A DNA stretch of 64,000 bases from Achromobacter piechaudii NBRC 102461 (GTDB taxonomy: Bacteria; Pseudomonadota; Gammaproteobacteria; Burkholderiales; Burkholderiaceae_B), in assembly GCF_001571245.1 (NCBI RefSeq), contig NZ_BCTK01000012.1, positions 248,001 to 312,000 of the forward strand, read 5' to 3'. Shown here in pieces: positions 24,464 to 32,717 of the stretch (position 1 is the first letter of the stretch; each line of letters opens with the position of its first letter). A program made the position numbers and the translations under genes. The notes under the pieces are model-generated. The model was given only the letters and a program-made list of their open reading frames with translations. It made no database searches and was not told the DNA's origin.

Positions 24464-26198
24464 CCAGACTCGCAGCGTCGACCGCGAGCGCTCCCCGCAC
24501 GCCGTATGCGGCGCGCGCCGCCTCGGCGCTGATCTTGCCGTCGGCCAGGTCCTGCTCGATGCGCGCCTGCGAGCGTTCCGAGGGCGGCCCATAGCCACCG
24601 CCGCCCGGCGTTTCGATGCGCACGCTTTCGCCCGGCGCCAGCGCGATGTTCGCGGTCTTGGAAAAGAGTTCTTCCTGTTGCTCCGTGCCGAAATTGCGCA
24701 CCAGCCGCGCGCGGCGCCCGTCGCCGCCGCCATCCACCCCCGACGCCACGCCCACCGTATGGCTGTCGGACCGCGCTGAAAACACGATGCCCGGCCCCAC
24801 CGCGCGTATCTGCTTGGCAATCGCCAGGCCGCCGCGCGTGCGGCCCGCGCCGCCCGAATCCGGGATCATGGCGTATTCGTCCATCAACAATGGGTACTCG
24901 TTTTCCAGCGCTTCGACCGGCAGGTTCGACGTGTTCGTCATGTGCACGTGCACGGCGTCCATGCCGTCCTTGTCCAGGCGTGCGCCCGCGCCGCCGCCCA
25001 GCGTTTCCAGGTAAACGAAGTGCCCGGCGCGTTCGCGCCAGCGTCCCGAGAACACGATGGCGGGGCAGCAATCGTTGCTGGAGGCCATGGTCCTGGATGC
25101 CGGCAGCAGGCCACGGAACGCGCCGAAGATCGCGCCCGCCACCTTCTGCGCCGTGATCGAACGCGCGCCGACGGCGGCGGGGTGTTCCGGATTGGTGATG
25201 GTGCCCACCGGCGCCGACAAGGTAATGGGATCGAACAGGCCGGCGTTGGGCGCCAGGTCGGGATCCAGCAATGCCTTCACGGCGTAATAGACGCAGGCGC
25301 GCAGCGCATTGAACGGCAGGTTCATTGCGCCGCGCGCCTGCTTGCCAGACCCGTCAAAGTCAAAGTGCAGGTTGTCGCGTCGCACGGTCAGCGTGACCTG
25401 GATAGGCACCGGGTCGCCACCCATGCCGTCGTCGTCCAGGTCGCTGCGGAACGTGTAGCTGCCTTCCTGAAGCTCGGCGATGCGGTTGAGCAGGCGGCGG
25501 CGCGTATAGGCGATGACGTCATCGACAGAACGCAGCACCGCATCCAGTCCCATCTGCCGGATCAGGCCCTGCACGGCGGCGGCGCCGCGACGGTTCGTGG
25601 CCATCTGCACGCGCAGGTCCAGCACGCGTTCTTCGGGGTCGCGGGTGTTCGCGCAGATCAGGCGCAACAGGTCTTCGTCCGACTGCCCGTGGCGCGCAAT
25701 GCGGCAGGCGGGGATGCGGATACCTTCTTCGAAAATGGACTTCAAGCCGCCCGCGATGGAGCCCGGCACCGCGCCGCCCACATCCGAATGGTGCGCAATG
25801 TTGGCCGCGAAGAAGCGCAGCACGCCGTCCCAGAACACGGGCGTGACGATGTTGATGTCGGGCAGGTGACTGCCGTCGGCCAGGTAGGGATCGTTGCAGA
25901 TGAACACGTCGCCGTCGCGGATCTCATCCACGGGATACGTGCGCAGGATGGCGCCCATGGCGCCATCGAGCGATCCCAGGTGCAGCGGAATCTGGGTGCC
26001 CTGCGCGACGAGCCGCCCGGTAGCGTCGAACAGCGCCACCGAGCAATCCTTGCGTTCCTTGATATTGGTCGAGAACGACGCACGCACCAGCGTGTTGTTC
26101 ATGTCTTCGGTGATGGACAGCAGGCGGTTGCAGAACACCTCCATGCCGATCGGATCGGCCAGCGCTGCGCCGGCGTCGGTGGGGTCGGGCTTAGTCAT
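24450..26198 (-). CDS. Hydantoinase B/oxoprolinase family protein (HyuB-like)
   Basis: A 582-residue protein of the HyuB family. It has GMEVFCNRLLSITEDMNNTL near residue 18, DGDVFICNDPYLADGSHLPD near 100 and DGSGKQARGAMNLPFNALRA near 270, then GGAGRTRGGLAIAKQIR and RIETPGGGGYGPPSER at the C-terminus, both conserved in the family. HyuA and HyuB together hydrolyse cyclic amides such as hydantoins, 5-oxoproline or N-methylhydantoin in an ATP-dependent reaction. Substrate not predictable. It overlaps hyuA-like by 8 bases, so they are cotranscribed. It is the last gene before the convergent GntR gene. Confidence 0.92.
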   Translation of the reverse strand: MTKPDPTDAGAALADPIGMEVFCNRLLSITEDMNNTLVRASFSTNIKERKDCSVALFDATGRLVAQGTQIPLHLGSLDGAMGAILRTYPVDEIRDGDVFICNDPYLADGSHLPDINIVTPVFWDGVLRFFAANIAHHSDVGGAVPGSIAGGLKSIFEEGIRIPACRIARHGQSDEDLLRLICANTRDPEERVLDLRVQMATNRRGAAAVQGLIRQMGLDAVLRSVDDVIAYTRRRLLNRIAELQEGSYTFRSDLDDDGMGGDPVPIQVTLTVRRDNLHFDFDGSGKQARGAMNLPFNALRACVYYAVKALLDPDLAPNAGLFDPITLSAPVGTITNPEHPAAVGARSITAQKVAGAIFGAFRGLLPASRTMASSNDCCPAIVFSGRWRERAGHFVYLETLGGGAGARLDKDGMDAVHVHMTNTSNLPVEALENEYPLLMDEYAMIPDSGGAGRTRGGLAIAKQIRAVGPGIVFSARSDSHTVGVASGVDGGGDGRRARLVRNFGTEQQEELFSKTANIALAPGESVRIETPGGGGYGPPSERSQARIEQDLADGKISAEAARAAYGVRGALAVDAASLARPR

Positions 26199-28248
26199 GC
26201 AAGCCTCCTTGCAAACGGATGATCAGGTTGCCGTACTCGTCCACGCTGGCCTCATGGCCCACGCCCACCACCGTGGTCGAGCTCATTTCTTCAAGCAGGG
26301 CAGGCCCGGTGAAGCGCGCGCCCGTGGGCACCCGGTCGCGGTCGTAGACGGGCGTTTCCAGCCAGCCGTGCACCGGTCCGAAATAGGCCTTGCGCCGGCC
26401 CAGGCTGGCGTCCTGCAACACACCGCCAATGTGACGAGGCGCAAGCGGCGCCTTGACCACCTGGCCCACAGCCTGCATGCGGCAATTGATGATCTGCACC
26501 TTGCGATCGTCCACCGTGTAGCCGTATTCGCGCTCGTGCGCCTCGGCGAAGCGCCGCGCAAATTCCGCGTAGCCAACGGCAGCTTCGCCGTCCAGGCTGA
26601 CCTGCACTTCGAAGTTCTGCCCTTCATAGCGCGCGTCGATGGCGCGATGGCACACGCGCAGCGCGGGATCGACGCGCTCCTGTTCCAACCAGCGATCGGC
26701 TTGTTGATGCAGGCTCTCGAAGATGGCGCTGATGGCCGGCCAGCTGGCTTCGGAGGCCAGCGAAATTTCGCTCTGCACGAAGTCAAAGGAGATGTCGCTG
26801 AGCAGGATGCCGCGCGCACACATGGTGCCCGGCTCCTGCGGCACGATCACCACGGGGATGCCGCATTCTTCGGCGACTTCCACCGCATGCAACGGCCCCG
26901 CGCCGCCGTAGGCGTAGAGCGCGAAGCGCGACAGGTCATAGCCGCGTTCCGTCGACACCGCGCGGATGGCCCGGCTCATGTTGGCCGCCGCGATGCGCAG
27001 GATGCCCTCGGCCGCCGCTTCAAGCTCCAGGCCCAGCGGCTGCGCCACGCGCTGTTCGATGACGTCGCGCGCCGCCTCGGCGTGCACGGGCATGCGGCCG
27101 TTCAGCAGGGCGATGGGATTGAGCCGCTGCAAGGCGATTTCCGCATCGGTGATGGTGGGTTCCTGGCCGCCCCGGCCATAGCCCACGGGGCCGGGCACCG
27201 CGCCGGCGCTGTGCGGCCCCACCTTCAAGGCGCCCGCGTCGTCCAGCCACGCGATGCTGCCACCGCCCGCGCCGATCACGTGGATATCGACCATGGGCGT
27301 CTTCACGGGATAGCCCGCCACGTGCCGATGCGAGGTGAACAGCGGCCGCCCTTCGCAGACGAGCGACACATCGGTGCTGGTGCCGCCCACGTCGAACGTG
27401 ACCAGATTCAGGCTGCCGATGGCGCGTCCGACCGCCGCCGCGCCCACGACGCCGGCTGCCGGGCCGGACAGGCAGGTGCGCACCGGATACTGGCGCACGG
27501 TGCCTATCGACATCAGGCCGCCGTTGGAATGGATGGTGTGCGGCTCATGGGCTATGTCCAGGTCGCGCACCCGTTGCAGGAAGCGTTCCAGATAGCGCGC
27601 CATCTTCGGGCCGACCGCCGCATTCAGCACGGTGGTGGACAGGCGTTCGTATTCGCGGAACTCGGGCAGCACGTCGGACGACAGGCTGATGTAGGCGTCG
27701 GGCATCACCTCGGCCACGATCTGCGCCGCGCGGCGTTCGTGCGCGGGATTGCGGTAGGCGTGCAGGAAGCAGATCGTGACGGCCTCGATGCCGGCCGCCG
27801 CGAATTGCCGCGCGGCCGCCAGCACCTGCGCCTCGTCCAATGCGGTCAACACTTCGCCCGCGGCGTTCACGCGTTCACTGACTTCGATACGGAACTCGCG
27901 CGGCACGGCAACGGGCGGCTTGCCGACGCTGTAGTCGTACAGATGCGGACGGGTCTGGCGGCCGATCTCCAGCACGTCGCGAAAGCCGCGCGTAGTGATG
28001 AGGCCGACGCGCGCACCCTTGCGTTCGATGATGAGGTTGGTGGCGACCGTGGTGCCATGCCCCACGTGCGACACCTGCGAGGGCGGCACGTCGTGGTCTT
28101 CCAGCATCTGGCCGATACCCGTGGCGATGGCTTCGGATGGATCGTGCGGGGTCGAGGGCACTTTGTGAAAGTGCACCACGCCCGCGTCCTCGTCGATCAT
28201 CGTGAAGTCGGTGAAGGTGCCGCCGACGTCTATCCCTATGCGATACAT
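26191..28248 (-). CDS. Hydantoinase A/oxoprolinase family protein (HyuA-like)
   Basis: A 685-residue protein with the ASKHA-type ATP-binding fold. YRIGIDVGGTFTDFTMIDED at residues 2-21 is the phosphate-1 loop, VTFDVGGTSTDVSLV near 285 the phosphate-2 loop, and ALYAYGGAGPLHAVEVAEEC near 460 the adenosine motif. Length matches HyuA/HydA proteins. It is the ATP-binding partner of the HyuB-like protein encoded next. A Bug-family binding protein is encoded 37 bases upstream in the same unit, which suggests that the substrate or its precursor is taken up by a tripartite carrier encoded elsewhere. Confidence 0.93.
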   Translation of the reverse strand: MYRIGIDVGGTFTDFTMIDEDAGVVHFHKVPSTPHDPSEAIATGIGQMLEDHDVPPSQVSHVGHGTTVATNLIIERKGARVGLITTRGFRDVLEIGRQTRPHLYDYSVGKPPVAVPREFRIEVSERVNAAGEVLTALDEAQVLAAARQFAAAGIEAVTICFLHAYRNPAHERRAAQIVAEVMPDAYISLSSDVLPEFREYERLSTTVLNAAVGPKMARYLERFLQRVRDLDIAHEPHTIHSNGGLMSIGTVRQYPVRTCLSGPAAGVVGAAAVGRAIGSLNLVTFDVGGTSTDVSLVCEGRPLFTSHRHVAGYPVKTPMVDIHVIGAGGGSIAWLDDAGALKVGPHSAGAVPGPVGYGRGGQEPTITDAEIALQRLNPIALLNGRMPVHAEAARDVIEQRVAQPLGLELEAAAEGILRIAAANMSRAIRAVSTERGYDLSRFALYAYGGAGPLHAVEVAEECGIPVVIVPQEPGTMCARGILLSDISFDFVQSEISLASEASWPAISAIFESLHQQADRWLEQERVDPALRVCHRAIDARYEGQNFEVQVSLDGEAAVGYAEFARRFAEAHEREYGYTVDDRKVQIINCRMQAVGQVVKAPLAPRHIGGVLQDASLGRRKAYFGPVHGWLETPVYDRDRVPTGARFTGPALLEEMSSTTVVGVGHEASVDEYGNLIIRLQGGLHD

Positions 28249-28285
28249 ATCGTTGATTCCAAAGAAAAGGTCCTGCGGTGCAGGA

Positions 28286-29266
28286 TCAGTCCAGGCGGAT
28301 GCCGGCCTGCTTGACCACGCCGCACCATTTGCCGATCTCGCTCTTGATCATGGCGCCGAATGCGGGGCCCGCCACATCGGAGACCTGCGCGCCCTGCTGC
28401 TCCAGATACGTTGTCATGGCGGGCGCATGCAGGGTCTGCGTGAGGCCGTCGGTCAGCTTCTGGCGCAGCGACTCGGGCAGGTTGGCCGGCGCCAGCATGC
28501 CGAACCACACCATGGCCTCGTAGCCGGGGTAACCGGACTCCGCCACGGTGGGCACGTCAGGCAACAGCTTGGAGCGCTGCGGCGAAGTGACAGCCAGCGC
28601 CTTGATCTTGCCGTCCTTGATATAGGGGTAGGACGTCATCACGACGTCCATCATCATGTTGATCTGGCCGCCCACCAGGTCGATCAGGGCGGGACCCGAA
28701 CCGCGATAGGGCACGTGCACCATCGACACGCCCGCGGTCGACTTGAACAGTTCGGCCGCCAGGTGGTTCGACGTGCCCTGGCCGTTGGATGCGAAGGAGT
28801 ATTTCTCGGGCTCCTTCTTCAGCAGGGCTACGAATTCGGGCAGGTTGTTGGCGGGCACTGACTGGTTGACCGACATCACGTTCGGAATCGTGGCGATCAC
28901 GGTCAGAGGCGTGAAGTCCTTGACGGCGTCGTAAGGCAGCTTGGAATAGACGCATGGCGCGCTGCCGTGCGTGCTGACCGAACCCATCAGGATGGTGTAG
29001 CCGTCGGCGGGCTGGCGGGCGACGTACTCCGTGCCGACGGTGCCGCCCGCGCCAGGCCGGTTTTCGACGATGACGTTGGCGGACAGGCGCTGGCCCAGCC
29101 CTTCGGCGATCTTGCGCGCGATCAGGTCGGTGGACCCGCCAGCCGCAAACGGCACGACGATGCGGATCACCTTGTCCGGCCACGCGGCGTGGGCGGAGCC
29201 CGCCGCAGCCAACAACACGACGCCGGCCGCAATGCGACGGCAACTGCTATTCAGCCCATGGTTCAT
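28286..29266 (-). CDS. Bug-family (TctC-like) periplasmic binding protein
   Basis: The 326-residue precursor has a signal peptide (RIAAGVVLLAAAGSAHA, cleavage before AWPDK). It continues with VIRIVVPFAAGGSTDLIARK and VIVENRPGAGGTVGTEYVAR, the two family-defining blocks, then FASNGQGTSNHLAAELFKS and MVWFGMLAPANLPESLRQKL. Bug proteins of Bordetella and relatives are the extracytoplasmic receptors of tripartite tricarboxylate transporters, but most lack a linked transporter, as here. It heads the operon with hyuA/hyuB-like genes and is divergent from the LysR gene. Confidence 0.93.
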   Translation of the reverse strand: MNHGLNSSCRRIAAGVVLLAAAGSAHAAWPDKVIRIVVPFAAGGSTDLIARKIAEGLGQRLSANVIVENRPGAGGTVGTEYVARQPADGYTILMGSVSTHGSAPCVYSKLPYDAVKDFTPLTVIATIPNVMSVNQSVPANNLPEFVALLKKEPEKYSFASNGQGTSNHLAAELFKSTAGVSMVHVPYRGSGPALIDLVGGQINMMMDVVMTSYPYIKDGKIKALAVTSPQRSKLLPDVPTVAESGYPGYEAMVWFGMLAPANLPESLRQKLTDGLTQTLHAPAMTTYLEQQGAQVSDVAGPAFGAMIKSEIGKWCGVVKQAGIRLD

Positions 29267-29386
29267 GGCTTGGTTTCCCCTTGTTGATAGAACTTCCTTG
29301 TGGCCGGATCATGCGTGTCCGGTCCTGGTTCGCTGCAACAACAGGGCCATGCTAGGCCTGTCGCTTCGAAGGCAGCAGTCCGGCAG

Positions 29387-29404
29387 GTTTATATTTGTAT
29401 AAAC
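29387..29404. promoter_or_regulatory. LysR operator candidate between the Bug and LysR genes
   Basis: GTTTATA at 29387-29393 and TATAAAC at 29398-29404 are perfect inverted repeats around TTTG. The site lies between the divergent genes, 22 bases before the GTG start of the LysR gene. AT-rich dyads of this sort are usual for LysR regulators. The rest of the 160-base gap shows no second clear element. Confidence 0.5.
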
Positions 29405-29425
29405 GCTATTTATAGGGGCGTGGCC

Positions 29426-30322
29426 GTGAAGAACCCGGACCTGAATCTGCTTTTGCATTTCGACGCCCTGATGGCGTGCCGCAACGTGTCGCGCGCGGCC
29501 GAGGCGCTGGACATCACCCAGCCCGCGATGAGCGCGGCAATGAACCGGCTGCGGCAGTTGTTCGGCGACCCCCTGCTGGTGCGCGAGGGCGGCGCGTGGC
29601 AGCCCACGCCGCGTGCGCTGGAACTGCATCAGAACTTCAAGCCGCTGCTGGAAAGCTGGCATCGCGCAACGCGCACGCGCGAGGCCTTCGACCCGGCTCA
29701 CTCTTCACGCACGCTGTCGCTGTATGCGACGGACTATGTGCAGTACACGCTGTTGCCCAAGCTGATTCCCCGGCTGGCCGTGGACGCGCCGCATTTTCAG
29801 TTGCAGATCGTGCCGGCGCGGCCGCAACACGGCTTGAGCATGCTGGACACGAACCATGTTGAGTTGATCGCGGGATACTTCCCGGATCCGGCGCCGGATC
29901 TGCGCACGCGCTTTCTGTACCAGGAGCCGGCGGTGTGCATCGTGCGCGAGGGGCATCCCTGTTTACGCAAGCGCTGGAATCTGGACGCTTACCTGCGTTA
30001 TGGCCATCTGGATCTGGCGGCGCACACGCGTTATTTCAGCACCGCGATCGACCGCATCCTGATGGGGCAGAACCGCAGCCGCAAGATCGTGGCGACGTTG
30101 TCGAGTTATCTGGTGTGCCCGTTCATCGTGGAGGCGTCGGATCTGATCGCGACGATGCCGGTGAGCGTGGCGCGGGCCATGGCGGGCGCGGCGCGCATCG
30201 TGACGCAGAAGGTGCCGCTGACGCTGCCGCCGATCGCGGTGTCGCTGTACTGGCACGAGCGTTATCAGGACGACCCCGCGCACGCGTGGCTCAGGCAGTA
30301 CCTGGCCGGCGTGCTGGGATAG
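29426..30322 (+). CDS. LysR family regulator (probable regulator of the Bug-Hyu operon)
   Basis: A 298-residue LysR protein: LNLLLHFDALMACRNVSRAA, EALDITQPAMSAAMNRLRQL and FGDPLLVREGGAWQPTPRAL form the N-terminal helix-turn-helix of the NodD/PcaQ-like subgroup. The C-terminal substrate-binding domain has LPKLIPRLAVDAPHFQLQI and the family's late YWHERYQDDPAHAWLRQYL. I chose GTG 29426, which begins MKNPDLNLLLHFD in register with the family; an open frame back to 29300 is not supported. It is divergent from the Bug-HyuA-HyuB unit and so is its likely regulator. Confidence 0.9.
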   Translation: MKNPDLNLLLHFDALMACRNVSRAAEALDITQPAMSAAMNRLRQLFGDPLLVREGGAWQPTPRALELHQNFKPLLESWHRATRTREAFDPAHSSRTLSLYATDYVQYTLLPKLIPRLAVDAPHFQLQIVPARPQHGLSMLDTNHVELIAGYFPDPAPDLRTRFLYQEPAVCIVREGHPCLRKRWNLDAYLRYGHLDLAAHTRYFSTAIDRILMGQNRSRKIVATLSSYLVCPFIVEASDLIATMPVSVARAMAGAARIVTQKVPLTLPPIAVSLYWHERYQDDPAHAWLRQYLAGVLG

Positions 30323-30328
30323 GCGCGG

Positions 30329-31162
30329 TCATTTGAGCGGCAGGCAGATGCGGGTTTGCAGCAGGGCGGGCGGGGTGCTGCGCGGGTCGTTCATGTACTG
30401 CTCGAACATGGGGATGTCGGCGGGGATCATGCCGCTGGCGGGCAGCCATTCAGAGAACATCCATTGATAGGGCTTGGCCATTTCGTTGTAGGGGCCGGTG
30501 TAGGTGAGGATGGCGCAGCGGCACGGGGGGATGACGTGGCGTTCCAGTCCACCGCCCAGGGTTGCATCGGGTGCGACGACCATGCCGGCCAGGGATCGCA
30601 GCTGGCTTTCGGGGACTTGTTCGGGATCGTCGAAGTAGACGCCGAAGCCGGGCGCGTCGGGGTCGGCGATGCCTTGTCCATGGGCGAGCATGAAGGCGCG
30701 GGTGAAGACGGGGCCGATGTTCTGGTAGCTGCCGTGGTGGGGCAGGACGGCGAGCGTGACGCCGGCGAAGTTTTCGATGGCGATGGGGTACATGGCGTTC
30801 TCCTGGGAGTCGAAGGGTTGGGAGCGGGCGGTGCGGTAGCGGCCGGGCGGGGTGCCGAAGAAGGCGCCGAAGGCGCGGTTGAAGGCGGCGTCGGAGTCGT
30901 AGCCGGCGCGTTGTGCGATGTCTCGCAAGGGGGCTTGGGAATCGGCGAGCGCGGCGGCGGCGCGGTGCATGCGGATGCGTTGGACGGTGGCGTTGACGGT
31001 TTCGCCGAGCATGGCGCGGTAGACGCGGTGGAAGTGATAGGGGGAGAGGCAGGCCAGGTCGGCCAGCTGGTGCAGGTCGGGGTCGGCGTCGGGGTGGGCG
31101 GCGAGCCAGCGCAGGACGGGGTCCAGGCGGTCGGTGTAGAGGGATCGGGTGGTGGGCTTCAT
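30329..31162 (-). CDS. AraC family regulator with GyrI-like effector domain
   Basis: A 277-residue protein with an N-terminal AraC DNA-binding domain, residues 10-115: LHQLADLACLSPYHFHRVYR and RDIAQRAGYDSDAAFNRAFG are the two helix-turn-helix units. The C-terminal half, from YPIAIENFAGVTLAVLPHHG to ALLQTRICLPL, is a GyrI-like (SbmC/Bvg-type) small-molecule binding domain with the late VIPPCRCAILTYTGPYNEM and YQWMFSEWLPASG blocks. Members of the Rob/SoxS-like group respond to drugs or metabolites. The gene is convergent with the LysR gene (6 bases apart) and has no evident target in the window. Confidence 0.9.
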   Translation of the reverse strand: MKPTTRSLYTDRLDPVLRWLAAHPDADPDLHQLADLACLSPYHFHRVYRAMLGETVNATVQRIRMHRAAAALADSQAPLRDIAQRAGYDSDAAFNRAFGAFFGTPPGRYRTARSQPFDSQENAMYPIAIENFAGVTLAVLPHHGSYQNIGPVFTRAFMLAHGQGIADPDAPGFGVYFDDPEQVPESQLRSLAGMVVAPDATLGGGLERHVIPPCRCAILTYTGPYNEMAKPYQWMFSEWLPASGMIPADIPMFEQYMNDPRSTPPALLQTRICLPLK

Positions 31163-31712
31163 GGCTGCTCCTTGGAGGGCAATGTAGCTAAGGGGGGTTT
31201 GCGGATTTTGCTGTTTTTTTTGTTGGGAAGGGGCGTTGCTGGGGTTTTGTTTGACGTGCCGGTGTTGTGCCTGGGGTCGTGTTCTTTTGGCGCACGGCGG
31301 GGCGGCGGCGGGCGGGAGGCGGGTCAACGATTGCGGTCCGGAGCCTTCGCTCCGGACTGCCCCGTCGTCATCCTCGTTGCCGCCTGCGGCGGCTGCCTTC
31401 GGATTCCCTCGGGCTTATCGACTCCCCGCCTCCCACCCACCACCGCCCCACCATGCTCGATCAGAGGGAATCTGACGGGGGGGGGCAGGGCGGTGTGCTT
31501 GGGGTTCCTGGGGAGGGAGGGGATGGGGAGGAAGATCTTGCGGGGCCCGCCCCAGGTCGGCCGCGCGGGCGGCCTTTTGGGGCTTACGTGGTGAGGGGCG
31601 CTGATGGGGGGTGGGGGGTGGGAGGCGAGCTTGCTTGGTGTGGGTGGCGTGGTGCGGGGCGCACTCGCGCACCTCATCGTGGCGACTCGGCGGTGCGCGC
31701 CCTGTCCTGGCG
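31163..31712. other. 550-base gene-free, G-rich region with quadruplex motifs
   Basis: This stretch between the AraC gene and the 2-hydroxyacid dehydrogenase gene has no supported gene; its open frames on both strands are low-complexity Pro/Arg/Gly-rich. The plus strand is strongly G-rich in its second half. It includes a run of nine G at 31477-31485. Two stretches fit the G3+N1-7 quadruplex rule: 31501-31528 and 31595-31622. The first half carries the C-rich CCCACCCACCACCGCCCC. No terminator, operator or repeat family was recognised. Confidence 0.5.
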
Positions 31713-32648
31713 TCAATAGCCGCGGTTGGGATCGTAGATGTTGGGTAGCGCTTCGCCGCGTTCGTTGGATTGGATCAGCCATGCGGTGTGGCGGGCGCGT
31801 TCCTTGCGGTCGGGGATCGCCGCGCAATGCGGGGTGATGATGATCTGGGGATGCGTCCATAGCGGGGAGTCCGCGGGTAGCGGCTCTTGCTCGAAGACGT
31901 CGAGCACGGCTTGCTGCAGGTGGCCGCTGTCCAGTGCGGCGAGGAGGTCTGGGGTGACCATGTGCGCGCCTCGGCCGGCGTTGATGAGGCTGGCGCCGCG
32001 CGGCAGTTGCGATAGCGTGGCGGTGTTGAGGATGCCCTTGGTGGCGTCGGTGGCGGGCAGCAGGCAGACGAGCAGGTCGGTGTTGGACAGGAACTGGCCG
32101 AACTCTGCCTGGCCGGCGTAGGAGGGCATGCCTTCGAGTTTGCTGGATCCGCGTGACCAGCCGCTGACGGGGAAGCCCACGCGCGCGAGCAGTTGCGCGG
32201 CAGCGATGCCCAGGTGGCCCAGGCCCATGATGCCGACGCGCACGTCGGCGGCGACGCGTAGCGACTCGAACACTTCCCAGTGGCGTCGCGCCTGGTTGTC
32301 CACAACGCGCTTGATATCGCGCGTGAGCATGAGTGCGCAGGTCAGCACGAATTCCGCCATTTCGGTCTGGGTGCGGGCGGTGACCATGCGGGCGATGGAC
32401 AGGTGCCGGGGCAGTTGCGGATCGGCCAGGATGTGGTCGACGCCCGCGCCGGCGCTGATGATGAGCTTGAGGTTGGGAAAGGTGGCCAGGCGGCCGGCGT
32501 CGGGGGCCCAGACCAGGGCGTAATCGACGCTGGCGGGATCGACCTCTTCATGCCAGCCCACCACGTCCAGCTCGGGCGCGAACGTGCGAAATTGCGCGCG
32601 CCATGCGTCTATCGCCTGGGGGCCGCCGGAGTTGATGATGAGCCGCAT
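31713..32648 (-). CDS. ghrA: D-2-hydroxyacid dehydrogenase (GhrA-like)
   Basis: The 311-residue protein has the size of E. coli GhrA, glyoxylate/hydroxypyruvate reductase A. VGIMGLGHLGIAAAQLLARV near residue 138 is the NAD(P) Rossmann motif. LPATDATKGILNTATLSQLP and SLINAGRGAHMVTPDLLAAL, then VLDVFEQEPLP and ITPHCAA, supply the catalytic Arg, Glu and His of the family. GhrA enzymes reduce 2-oxo acids such as glyoxylate and hydroxypyruvate. The start at ATG 32648 is chosen over an upstream in-frame extension to 32693. It lies 69 bases downstream of the cluster 2 binding protein, a gap that includes a perfect DnaA box TTATCCACA at 32686-32694. It may reduce an oxo-acid product of cluster 2. Confidence 0.85.
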   Translation of the reverse strand: MRLIINSGGPQAIDAWRAQFRTFAPELDVVGWHEEVDPASVDYALVWAPDAGRLATFPNLKLIISAGAGVDHILADPQLPRHLSIARMVTARTQTEMAEFVLTCALMLTRDIKRVVDNQARRHWEVFESLRVAADVRVGIMGLGHLGIAAAQLLARVGFPVSGWSRGSSKLEGMPSYAGQAEFGQFLSNTDLLVCLLPATDATKGILNTATLSQLPRGASLINAGRGAHMVTPDLLAALDSGHLQQAVLDVFEQEPLPADSPLWTHPQIIITPHCAAIPDRKERARHTAWLIQSNERGEALPNIYDPNRGY

Positions 32649-32717
32649 GGTGGAGTTCCTGGTTTGCGGCGCGCGCGCCTGCGGCTTATCCACAGGCGTG
32701 CGCGCCGCAAGATCTTA

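Noticed and set aside
31163..31712. Several overlapping open frames on both strands in the G-rich gap
   Set aside because: All are low-complexity Pro/Arg/Gly-rich frames with no start signal; not genes.
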